Source of the DNA: FEN-1219 sp964457725
Lineage (GTDB): Bacteria > Pseudomonadota > Gammaproteobacteria > Steroidobacterales > Rariloculaceae
Assembly (NCBI GenBank): GCA_964457725.1
Contig: CAYWGQ010000018.1
Span: 1-36,343 of the forward strand
Direction: 5' to 3'
Length of the DNA: 36,343 nucleotides
The notes beneath the pieces were generated by a model that saw nothing but the letters and a program-made list of their open reading frames with translations, was not told the origin of the DNA and did no database searches. Positions 23,695-30,701 of this stretch are shown in pieces (position 1 is the first letter of the stretch; the number at the start of each line of letters is the position of its first letter). A program made the position numbers and the translations under genes.

Positions 23695-25014
23695 TCAGAC
23701 TTCCATCGCGCCCGTGCTGTCGCCGAAGCTCTTGAGGTCGATGCCTTCCTTCGCCGCGAGCGTCACGAAGAAGTTCGCGAGCGGCGTGTGCTCCGGGTTG
23801 ACGATGTGCCGGCCACCCTCGTACTTGCCGTTCGCGGAGCCCGCGATGAACACCGGCAGGTCGATGTGGTCGTGCAGGTTCGAGTCGCCCATCGGGCTGC
23901 CGAACATCACGAGCGAGTGATCGAGCAACGTGCCGTCGCCGTCCGGCGTGCTGTCGAGGCGCTCGAGGAAGTACCTCGCGATCATCACGTGATACGCGTT
24001 CAGCTTCGCGTAGCGCTCCATCCGGGTCGGGTCGTCCTGATGGTGCGACAGCGCGTGGTACGCGTCCGGCACGCCGCTCTCCGGATAGACCTTCGCGGAC
24101 AGGTCGCGCGACAGCATCATCGTCGTGACGCGGGTGATGTCGGCCTTGAACGCGAGCGTCTGCAGGTCGAACAGCAGCTTCACGTGCTGGTCGAACGGCA
24201 GCTCGGCGACCTCCGGCCGATCCGCCTCCATCGCCGCCGTCTTCTCGGCGAGCGCGATCCGCCGCTCGATCTCGCGGATGTTGTCGACGTACTCCTCTAG
24301 CCGGGCGAGATCGCTCGGCCCGAGGCCGCGCTTCAGCCTGCCGACATCGGCGAGGACGGAGTCGAGGATGCTGCGATCCTCGCGCTTGCGCGCGGCGCGC
24401 TCTTGCGGCGTCGAGCCGTCGCCGAACAGCCGCTCGAAGACGATCTGCGGATTCCGCTCCATCGGCAGCGGCGTCGTCGGCGACGACCACGAGATCGTGT
24501 TCGTGTACGCGCAGCTGTAGCCGACGCCGCAGACGCCGAGCGCCCCGACGTCCTCGATGCAGAGCTCGAGCGAGGGCAGCGGGTTGTTCTGGCCGATGTG
24601 CTGCGCGAGCACCTGGTCGATCGTGATGCCGCAGAAGATGTCTTGGCCTTCCGTGCGCTTCGGATGGGCGCCGCTCAGGTAGACGGCTGCGGTGCGGGAG
24701 TGATCGCCCGCGCTCTCCTCCGGCGACAGCGAGCCCGCCATCGCATGGTCCGTGCCGCTGATGACCGTGATGCGGTCCTTGAACGGCGCGATCGGCTGGA
24801 GGATCGGCGACAGCTCCCAGTTCTTGCCGCTGCCCTTCGGCTTCCAGTAGCCCGGGCTCGCGCCGTGCGGCACGTGCAGGAACGCGTAGCGCGTCGGCGC
24901 CTGCGGCGTTGCCGCGAATGCCGGAACCATCGCGTCGAGCAGCGGCAGTGCGATCGTCGCGCCTGCGCCACGCAGGAACGTTCGACGGTGGATGTGCTTC
25001 TTGCTGATAAACAT
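23695..25014 (-). CDS. DUF1552 family protein, Tat-exported
   Basis: A 439-residue periplasmic or surface protein. A twin-arginine signal is clear (HRRTFLRGAGATIALPLLDA, cleaved near AFA). The DUF1552 core includes RYAFLHVPHGASPGYWKPKG, ITVISGTDHAMAG, DHSRTAAVYLSGAHP, TIDQVLAQHIG, the Cys-containing ELCIEDVGALGVCGVGYSC, YHALSHHQDD and LLDHSLVMFGSPMGDSNLHDH. The last blocks resemble the metal-site regions of DUF1501/alkaline-phosphatase-like exported proteins. ATG 25014 (AAGGGG 8 nt upstream) is preferred over GTG 25023. It lies 26 nt downstream of the DUF1592-type gene, so one operon. The function is unknown; DUF1552 genes are regularly paired with DUF1592 genes in Planctomycetes-like and some proteobacterial genomes. 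Confidence 0.92.
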   Translation of the reverse strand: MFISKKHIHRRTFLRGAGATIALPLLDAMVPAFAATPQAPTRYAFLHVPHGASPGYWKPKGSGKNWELSPILQPIAPFKDRITVISGTDHAMAGSLSPEESAGDHSRTAAVYLSGAHPKRTEGQDIFCGITIDQVLAQHIGQNNPLPSLELCIEDVGALGVCGVGYSCAYTNTISWSSPTTPLPMERNPQIVFERLFGDGSTPQERAARKREDRSILDSVLADVGRLKRGLGPSDLARLEEYVDNIREIERRIALAEKTAAMEADRPEVAELPFDQHVKLLFDLQTLAFKADITRVTTMMLSRDLSAKVYPESGVPDAYHALSHHQDDPTRMERYAKLNAYHVMIARYFLERLDSTPDGDGTLLDHSLVMFGSPMGDSNLHDHIDLPVFIAGSANGKYEGGRHIVNPEHTPLANFFVTLAAKEGIDLKSFGDSTGAMEV

Positions 25015-25040
25015 CGTTCTCACCCCTTACTGACGAACGG

Positions 25041-27485
25041 TCACCGAGCGGCGGGCGTGGCGGCGCGCCCATCCGCCACGATTTCCGTGGCGGACGGCGT
25101 CGATTCGCTCACGCGCATCCGGAACGGCGCGCTTTCCACGATACCCTGGACGATCGACGAGAACCGGTAGTTCTCGTCCGCCGCGCCGCGCGCGATCGCG
25201 CGGACGACCGGCATGTCGTAGTGCTCGAGCCCGCGCCCGAGCGCATACGTCAGGAGCCGCTCCGTGAACGTTTGCACGAAGCGGTCCGAGTACTTCATCA
25301 GCGCCTCGCGAAGATCGGTCGGGCCGGCGAGCTCCGTGCCGTCGACGAGCCGCGCGGTCGCGTTGATCGGCTCGCCGTGCTCCTCGGTGCGCCACCGGCC
25401 GACCGCGTCGAAGTTCTCGAGCGCGAACCCGACCGGGTCCATGATCTTGTGGCATCCGGCGCAGAACGGCCGCGCGTTGTGCAGATCCATCTGCGCGCGG
25501 AGCGTCTTCGGGCGGCTCTCGTGATTCGCGGCCTCCTCGAGGTCCGGCACGTTCGGCGGCGGCACGGGCACGGCCGCGCCGAGCAGATGCTCGAGCACCC
25601 AGACGCCGCGCTGCACCGGCGAGGTGCGGTTCGGGTACGAGGTCACGACCAGCAGGCTGCCTTGCCCGAGCAGGCCGCGCCGCGCGTCGTCGACGTGCTT
25701 CACGCGGCGGAAGTGGCTGCCGTAGACGCCCGGGATGCCGTAGTGCTTCGCGAGCCGCTCGTTCACGAACGTGTAGTCAGCGGTGAGCAGATCGAGCACG
25801 TTGCGGTCCTCGCGCATGATGCTCTCGAAGAACATCTCCGTCTCGGTCCGCATGGCCTGGCGCAGGTTGTCGTCGAAGTCCGGGAACTCCTCGACCGCGC
25901 CGCCCTTCACGCTCAGGTTGCGCAGATAGAGCCACTGGCCGGCGAAGTTGTCGACGAGCGCGCGCGAGCGCGGGTCGTTCAGCATGCGCCGCACCTGCGC
26001 CCGCAGCACGTTCGTGTCCTGCAGGCGGCCCCGCGTCGCGAGCTCGAGCAGCTCCGCATCGGGCACGCTGCTCCACAGGAAGAACGACAGCCGCGAGGCG
26101 AGCTCGACGTCGTCGATGTAGTACGGCTCGCCCGGCCGCGCATTCGCGGGGTCGCGCTCGAAGCGGAACACGAACTCGGGGCTCGCGAGGATCCTTCTGA
26201 GCGCCATCTCGATGCCGTCGTCGAAACGGCCCTTTTCGCGCCCGCTCTCGTAGAAATCCATCAGCACCGAAATCTCCTCGGTGCCGACCGGCCTGCGATA
26301 GGCGCGCGTCGCGAGGTTCTCGACGATCCGGCGCGCGCAAGCGGCTTCGTCGCGCTCGCTCGTCGGTTGACAGACGAAGATCTTCTGCCGCGCCGGCGTC
26401 TCGCTGACGCCGGTCGGATCGAACGGACCGGTGACCGCGATGCTCGCGAGGTGCGGGACGAAGGTCCAGAGCGGGTCCGGATCGATCGCCGGCTCGAACA
26501 GGCTGAACTCGAACGGCCGGTGGACGTCCTCGACCGGTGCGTGATTGCGCTTCACGAACGTCGCGCCGATCTCGTGCGGTCCCGCGGTCACCGGCAGGCG
26601 GATCTGCACGCCGGTCTCGACGCTGTAGTCGCCGAGCTCGACGAGGGCGACGCGGTCGCCGTCGAACAGCACCTCGAGCTGCTCGCCGCGGGCGTTGTTC
26701 GACCCGAAGATTCTGCCGCCGCGCTCGATCAGATCGACGCGGATGAGGTACTCGGCGTCGACCGGGAAGTAGTGCTCGACCAGCATGCCGCCGCGCGTGC
26801 CGAACGGCATGCCGGGGAGGTGGTCCGTCTGGCTCAGGTCGCCCGGGACGACGTACTTCTCCTGACGGTCCGTCATAGAGACGTCGCCGATCGCGAGGCG
26901 GCTGATCTTGCCGGCCGCCGCGACGTAGCGCTCGAGCAGCACGGGCGACACGCCGAGCGAGCCCGCGACGTTGTCGAACCCGAAGCTCGAGTCGTCGGCC
27001 GGCAGCAGCGCGGTCGGATCGATCTCGAGCCCGAGCAGATCGCGGATCGCGTTCGCGTACTCGGTGCGGTTCACGCGGTGCAGCGCCGGGCGGCCCGGAT
27101 TCGGAGTCGCGGCCGCGTGAGCGTCGAGCGAGCTCTCGAGGTAGGCGATGAAGCGCGCCTGCTGCTCGGGGTCCGGCCGCGCTTCGCTCGCCGGCGGCAT
27201 CAAGCCGGTCGCGAGCTTGCGGATGACCTTCTCCCACTTCTCCGGTGCCGTGCCGACGTTGTGCACGTCGAGCTCCTCGAAGAAGAGGCCCGCGAACAAC
27301 GCCGCAGCGGATTGATCGGTCCGATTATGACAACGCAGGCAGTTCGTACCGATGAACTCTTCCTGCCAGCTGACGGCGTCTGCAGCGCCATGCTCGGTGG
27401 AGGGCGACTGTGCGGCCGCCCCGGCGCTTAACAGAACGGCTAAACCGGCGGCGACGTATCGCCCCCTATAGATGCTCTCGCGCAA
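25041..27485 (-). CDS. Exported cytochrome-like DUF1587/1595/1592/1588/1585 protein
   Basis: An 814-residue multi-domain protein. TTG 27485 is chosen because GAAGGGGG lies exactly 7 nt upstream and it opens a clean signal peptide (RESIYRGRYVAAGLAVLLSAGAAAQ). GTG 27491 is possible but too close to the Shine-Dalgarno. A c-type haem site CLRCH (about 49-53) follows, then DUF1587 (LHRVNRTEYANAIRDLLGLEID), a beta-rich middle, DUF1595 (TRAYRRPVGTEEI), DUF1592 (ELASRLSFFLWSSVPDAELL), DUF1588 (RGLLGQGSLLVVTSYPNRTSP) and a second CxxCH (CAGCHKIMDPVGFALENFD). DUF1585 ends the protein. It is probably a periplasmic electron-transfer or oxidative enzyme acting on a polymer or another unknown substrate. 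It heads an operon with DUF1552 and is divergent from the ankyrin gene. Confidence 0.92.
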   Translation of the reverse strand: MRESIYRGRYVAAGLAVLLSAGAAAQSPSTEHGAADAVSWQEEFIGTNCLRCHNRTDQSAAALFAGLFFEELDVHNVGTAPEKWEKVIRKLATGLMPPASEARPDPEQQARFIAYLESSLDAHAAATPNPGRPALHRVNRTEYANAIRDLLGLEIDPTALLPADDSSFGFDNVAGSLGVSPVLLERYVAAAGKISRLAIGDVSMTDRQEKYVVPGDLSQTDHLPGMPFGTRGGMLVEHYFPVDAEYLIRVDLIERGGRIFGSNNARGEQLEVLFDGDRVALVELGDYSVETGVQIRLPVTAGPHEIGATFVKRNHAPVEDVHRPFEFSLFEPAIDPDPLWTFVPHLASIAVTGPFDPTGVSETPARQKIFVCQPTSERDEAACARRIVENLATRAYRRPVGTEEISVLMDFYESGREKGRFDDGIEMALRRILASPEFVFRFERDPANARPGEPYYIDDVELASRLSFFLWSSVPDAELLELATRGRLQDTNVLRAQVRRMLNDPRSRALVDNFAGQWLYLRNLSVKGGAVEEFPDFDDNLRQAMRTETEMFFESIMREDRNVLDLLTADYTFVNERLAKHYGIPGVYGSHFRRVKHVDDARRGLLGQGSLLVVTSYPNRTSPVQRGVWVLEHLLGAAVPVPPPNVPDLEEAANHESRPKTLRAQMDLHNARPFCAGCHKIMDPVGFALENFDAVGRWRTEEHGEPINATARLVDGTELAGPTDLREALMKYSDRFVQTFTERLLTYALGRGLEHYDMPVVRAIARGAADENYRFSSIVQGIVESAPFRMRVSESTPSATEIVADGRAATPAAR

Positions 27486-27542
27486 CCGCACACCCCCTTC
27501 CGCGCTCGGTGCCCGCGGAGAAAAATCGTGCTCAACCGTCGG

Positions 27543-27567
27543 CTTATAGCACGATATTAGTAGCACG
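27543..27567 (-). promoter_or_regulatory. Promoter region with TAGCACG direct repeats, DUF1592 gene
   Basis: This AT-richer patch upstream of the cytochrome gene contains, on the minus strand, TATAAG (27548-27543) and TAATAT (27559-27554), both usable -10 hexamers about 60-75 nt before the TTG start. TAGCACG occurs twice on the plus strand (27547-27553 and 27561-27567), a 14-nt period that would place two protein sites near one face of the helix. No clear -35 is seen. Confidence 0.35.
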
Positions 27568-27612
27568 ACCGGGACGACACAGTGCGCCTTGTCACTCCTC
27601 GGCGAAGTGTGT

Positions 27613-27627
27613 TAAGACCCGGTCTTA
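27613..27627. promoter_or_regulatory. Palindromic operator candidate upstream of the ankyrin gene
   Basis: TAAGACC-C-GGTCTTA is a perfect 7-bp inverted repeat around a single base, 43 nt before the ankyrin ATG. TTGTCA at 27589-27594 resembles a -35; at 17-18 nt spacing its -10 would overlap this palindrome, as expected for a repressor site. It is the most convincing operator-like dyad in the window. Confidence 0.45.
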
Positions 27628-27669
27628 CCGAAGAGTTTTCCACTTTCTGCCGGGGGAGGCAACCGAACC

Positions 27670-29130
27670 ATGCGTGCCGTGACGACGAAGCTGCTCGCGC
27701 AAGTCAGCGCCCTATTCCTGATGGCGGCCGCCGCCGACGCCTCGCCGCTCGCGGACGCCGCGATGAACGGCGATTCCGCGGCCGTCCGGACGCTGCTCCG
27801 GCAGTCCGGGGACGTGAATGCCCCGCAGAAGGACGGCATGACGGCCCTGCATTGGGCGGCGCACCGCGACGACGTCGAGATGGCCCGGCTGCTCCTCAGG
27901 CGAGGCGCCGATTTCCGCGCGACGAACCGTACCGGGACGACGCCGCTCTACCTCGCCGCGGTCAACGGCAGCGCGGAGATGATCCGGTTGCTGCTCGACG
28001 CGGGCGAGGACCCGAATGCGGTCGTCACGGGCGAGGCCGAGACGGTGCTGATGCTGGCCGCGAAGACCGGCAATCCCGAGGCCGTGCGGCTGCTGCTCGA
28101 GCGGGGCGCCGATCCGAACGCGAAGCAGTTGCGCGGGCAGACGGCCGCGATGTGGGCCGCGGCCGAGGGTCATGCCGAGGTGATCAGGCTCCTCGCCGCG
28201 CACGGCGCGGACCTGAACGCGCAGTCGATCGCGTCGACGCGTCAGGAGCGGCGGCCGGCCGGCGGGATGACGGCGCTCCTGTTCGCCGCGCGCCAGGGGC
28301 ACCTCGAGGCGGCGCGTGCGCTGCTCGACAACGGCGCGGACGTGAACATCGTGACCGCGGACAACACGAGCCCGCTGCTGATCGCAATCGTCAACGGGCA
28401 TTACGACCTCGCGTCGGAGCTCCTTGCGCGCGGCGCCGATCCGAGCATCGCGGACGACGACGGCCGGGGGCCGCTGTTCGCCGCGATCGACCTGCGCAAC
28501 GTGCAGTGGTCGCCGGCGCCGGCGCCCGAGCTGCCGCAAGAGCGGCACATGGCGATGATCCGGCAGCTGGTCGAGGCCGGTGCGAACCTCGAGCAGCAGA
28601 TCGAGGACAAGGTGACTCACCGCGGCTCGTTCGACATGCGTTGGACCGATCTCGTCGGCGGCACGCCGTTCCTGCGTGCAGCCTGGAACGGCGACGTCGA
28701 GGTCATGCGCTACTTGCTCGAGAACGGCGCCGATCCGCGCGTCGAGACGGAGAAGGGCGAGAACGCGCTGCTGCTCCTCGCCGGTGCGGGCTGGCCGCTC
28801 GGGCAGGGCTATCTGCGCTCGGAGGAAGAGATCCTCGCCGCCCTCGATCTGCTCGTCGAGGAGCTCGGGTTCGACGTGAACTCCGAGACGGCCGAAGGTT
28901 TCACGCCGCTGATGGGCGCGGTCTTCAAGGGCGACAACTACGTCGTCGAGTACCTCGTCGAGCACGGTGCGCGGCTCGACGCGAAGGACAAGGCGGGCCG
29001 CTCGCTGATCACGTGGGCGAAGGGTATCGCGGCGAACACCGGCCAGCCGCCGCGTCCGATGCCGCATACCGAGGCGCTGCTGCGCGAGCTGATGGCCGAG
29101 CGGGGCATCGAGGTCGCGATGCTCGATTGA
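27670..29130 (+). CDS. Secreted ankyrin-repeat protein
   Basis: A 486-residue protein with a signal peptide (residues 1-24, ending ADA-SP) and about eleven ankyrin repeats. Typical repeats are GMTALHWAAHRDDVEMARLL, GTTPLYLAAVNGSAEMIRLL and GQTAAMWAAAEGHAEVIRLL, each ending GADxNA-like. Two interruptions occur, at about residues 190-200 and 277-325 (QWSPAPAPELPQ, then a long acidic stretch). GGGGGAGG lies about 9 nt before ATG 27670. Ankyrin stacks bind proteins, so this one probably binds a periplasmic or surface partner; the divergent DUF1592/DUF1552 products are natural candidates. No catalytic domain is visible. A terminator hairpin follows directly. Confidence 0.93.
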   Translation: MRAVTTKLLAQVSALFLMAAAADASPLADAAMNGDSAAVRTLLRQSGDVNAPQKDGMTALHWAAHRDDVEMARLLLRRGADFRATNRTGTTPLYLAAVNGSAEMIRLLLDAGEDPNAVVTGEAETVLMLAAKTGNPEAVRLLLERGADPNAKQLRGQTAAMWAAAEGHAEVIRLLAAHGADLNAQSIASTRQERRPAGGMTALLFAARQGHLEAARALLDNGADVNIVTADNTSPLLIAIVNGHYDLASELLARGADPSIADDDGRGPLFAAIDLRNVQWSPAPAPELPQERHMAMIRQLVEAGANLEQQIEDKVTHRGSFDMRWTDLVGGTPFLRAAWNGDVEVMRYLLENGADPRVETEKGENALLLLAGAGWPLGQGYLRSEEEILAALDLLVEELGFDVNSETAEGFTPLMGAVFKGDNYVVEYLVEHGARLDAKDKAGRSLITWAKGIAANTGQPPRPMPHTEALLRELMAERGIEVAMLD

Positions 29131-29139
29131 TTCGGGGAA

Positions 29140-29174
29140 GAGTGCCGGTCATTCCGCTCGAATGACCGGCACTC
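29140..29174. terminator. Bidirectional terminator between the ankyrin and YceI genes
   Basis: GAGTGCCGGTCATT (29140-29153) and AATGACCGGCACTC (29161-29174) form a perfect 14-bp stem with a 7-nt loop in the 55-nt space between two convergent genes. The AT pairs at the loop and lack of long U tracts make it an ordinary bidirectional hairpin. Confidence 0.75.
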
Positions 29175-29185
29175 GCGCCGAAGCG

Positions 29186-29734
29186 CTACTGCTTGAGGTC
29201 GAGCTTCACCTCGACCGTGACGTCCTGACCGACCCAGCTCGTATCGTTCCAACCTTCCCCGACGTTGAAGTCGAAGCGGTTGATCACCATCGTGCCGGTG
29301 AACGTCGAGCCGTCGAACGTGAAGTCCATCACCGCGGGCTGCGTCTTGCCCTTCAGCGTCAGCTCGCCGTTCGCCCTGTAGCCGCCGTCCGCGCCGGCCT
29401 CGATCGAGGTCGACTCGAAGCGCGCCTCGGGATACTTGCTAGCGTCGAACCAGTCCGCATCGAGCAGCGCGGCGTCGCGGTCGTGGTCGCGCGTGAAGAC
29501 CGAGCTCACCTGCACGACACCGACGATGCTGCCGGTCGTCGGATCGTTCGGGTCGAGGTCGATCTCGGCAGTGAACTCCTGGAACCGACCGTTGAACTTC
29601 GTGCCTTGCTGCACGCCGACGAACGTCACGGAGCTCGTCTCGGGGACGACGGTGTACGGAGCGGCGAAAGCGCCGCCGGCGAAGCCCGCCGCCGCGAAAG
29701 CGAAGATCAACGAGCCGGATGACAATCTGCGCAT
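29186..29734 (-). CDS. YceI family periplasmic protein
   Basis: A 182-residue exported lipocalin-like beta-barrel of the YceI family, members of which bind long isoprenoids or amphiphiles. ATG 29734 is chosen over an earlier in-frame start because it directly begins the signal peptide (MRRLSSGSLIFAFAAAGFAGGAFA) and AGGA lies about 8 nt upstream. Family blocks are YTVVPETSSVTFVGVQQGTKFNGRF, AEIDLDPND, RDAALLDADWFDASKYPEARFES, NGELTLKGKTQPAVMDF and MVINRFDFNVGEGWNDTSWVG. The length is typical. A TACAAT -10 (29773-29768, minus) lies 35 nt upstream. Confidence 0.93.
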   Translation of the reverse strand: MRRLSSGSLIFAFAAAGFAGGAFAAPYTVVPETSSVTFVGVQQGTKFNGRFQEFTAEIDLDPNDPTTGSIVGVVQVSSVFTRDHDRDAALLDADWFDASKYPEARFESTSIEAGADGGYRANGELTLKGKTQPAVMDFTFDGSTFTGTMVINRFDFNVGEGWNDTSWVGQDVTVEVKLDLKQ

Positions 29735-29767
29735 TTCTCGAATCCTGTTCCGCCGAAACGTTGGGCC

Positions 29768-29796
29768 ATTGTATCGGCCGGCTCCGGCGCCGGAAA
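29768..29796 (-). promoter_or_regulatory. Likely promoter of the yceI-type gene
   Basis: On the minus strand TACAAT (29773-29768) matches five of six -10 positions, and TTTCCG (29796-29791) sits 17 nt upstream as a weak -35. The predicted start is about 27 nt before the ATG. Confidence 0.45.
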
Positions 29797-29843
29797 CGCC
29801 GGGCATTCAGCCTCGGTTCAGCTACGCGTCCGAAGCGTATTGG

Positions 29844-29906
29844 GGGCGGCGGCCCCTCCGCCGACGGGCTGACCCGCCGCCGGCGCGGTTTCCGGGGCCG
29901 CCGCCC
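29844..29906 (-). terminator. Long GC inverted repeat after the DUF1554-like gene
   Basis: GGGCGGCGGCCCC (29844-29856) and GGGGCCGCCGCCC (29894-29906) are a perfect 13-bp inverted repeat with 37 nt between the arms, starting 12 nt after the stop codon at 29919. The interior contains further GC-rich pairing. It probably ends transcription of the lectin-like gene before yceI; the wide loop is unusual for an intrinsic terminator. Confidence 0.45.
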
Positions 29907-29918
29907 GTGCCGCTCGCG

Positions 29919-30599
29919 TCAGTCCGTCGCGAAGCAATAGAAGAGGCCGTCGCCGCCGGTGTTTCTCAAGTTTTCTTGGCTGCAGCCGATCGACGGATGC
30001 GCGGCATTCCACGGGGAGTAGCCGACCTGACCGCTCCGGTCGTGGTGCCCGACCATCGCGCTGCCTTCCTCGCCGCCGTTCGTCCAGTTGCCGCACGTCA
30101 GCATGTTCGTCTGCGCATCCAAGTTCAGCAGATCGATCAGCGTCCACGGGAACGCGGTGCCGTCCGGTTGCGAGCCGGTCAGGATGTCGTGCCGGTTCGG
30201 CCGATCGCCGGAGCCGGAGATCACGTTGCCGTTCTCATCGAGCGCGGTTTCCTTCGTGATGTTCGCGCTGTCGGAATGGAGATCGTCGACGTCGTGCGCG
30301 ATCAGCACGCCCTTCGCGTTGTACCAGGGCCCGCGGCCGATCCGGTCGCGCGCGTTGATCGGCACGGCCGGCGAGGAGATGCTGAGATACGCGCGCCAGG
30401 TGCGGTGCCCCGCACCGGCCCGCTCGGCGAGCTGCTGGCAGTGGCGGTCCGCGCCGGCGAGGCCTCCGAGGTTCGCGCCGTTGCCGGTGCCGACGCTCGT
30501 CACGAAGAAGCTCATCTCGTTCTCCTGCGCGTAGAGGCCGGCTGCCGGCAGCAGCAGCGCGGCGGCGAGAAGTGCGTTCCGTCGTTTGCTCATGCTCAT
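29919..30599 (-). CDS. Secreted DUF1554-like / endostatin-lectin-fold protein
   Basis: A 226-residue exported protein. ATG 30599 is supported by AAGGGG about 8 nt upstream; the signal peptide ends at LYAQE (about residue 22). The mature part opens with FFVTSVGTGNGANLGGLAGADRHCQQLA, a block characteristic of DUF1554-like domains. It continues with TWRAYLSISSPAVPINARDRIGRGPWYNAKG and ends with LTCGNWTNGGEEGSAMVGHH, SIGCSQENL and GLFYCFATD. Four cysteines could make the two disulphides of a C-type-lectin or endostatin-like fold. Ligand binding at the surface is inferred; no enzyme motif is seen. It is divergent from the PQQ lipoprotein gene. Confidence 0.75.
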   Translation of the reverse strand: MSMSKRRNALLAAALLLPAAGLYAQENEMSFFVTSVGTGNGANLGGLAGADRHCQQLAERAGAGHRTWRAYLSISSPAVPINARDRIGRGPWYNAKGVLIAHDVDDLHSDSANITKETALDENGNVISGSGDRPNRHDILTGSQPDGTAFPWTLIDLLNLDAQTNMLTCGNWTNGGEEGSAMVGHHDRSGQVGYSPWNAAHPSIGCSQENLRNTGGDGLFYCFATD

Positions 30600-30653
30600 C
30601 GAATTCCCCTTCTTCAGTTGGTCGCTTGTCGCAAAATCGCGAGGAGCCGGCGC

Positions 30654-30672
30654 ATTGTACCGACGATACAAT
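30654..30672. promoter_or_regulatory. Symmetric divergent -10 pair
   Basis: ATTGTA (30654-30659) and TACAAT (30667-30672) form an inverted repeat with a 7-nt centre in the 102-nt divergent spacer. Each arm reads TACAAT, a good -10 hexamer, in its own direction: one 30 nt before the lipoprotein ATG, one 55 nt before the lectin-like ATG. No good -35 is visible on either side, so activator dependence, or a plain operator, are alternatives. Confidence 0.4.
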
Positions 30673-30701
30673 TCCGCCGGATCGCGCATTGGGGAGGGTC
30701 G

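Noticed and set aside
22202..25072. A 956-codon minus-strand frame covering glyA and the DUF1552 gene
   Set aside because: It overlaps two recognised genes in wrong frames and crosses the REP hairpin; it shows no family similarity.
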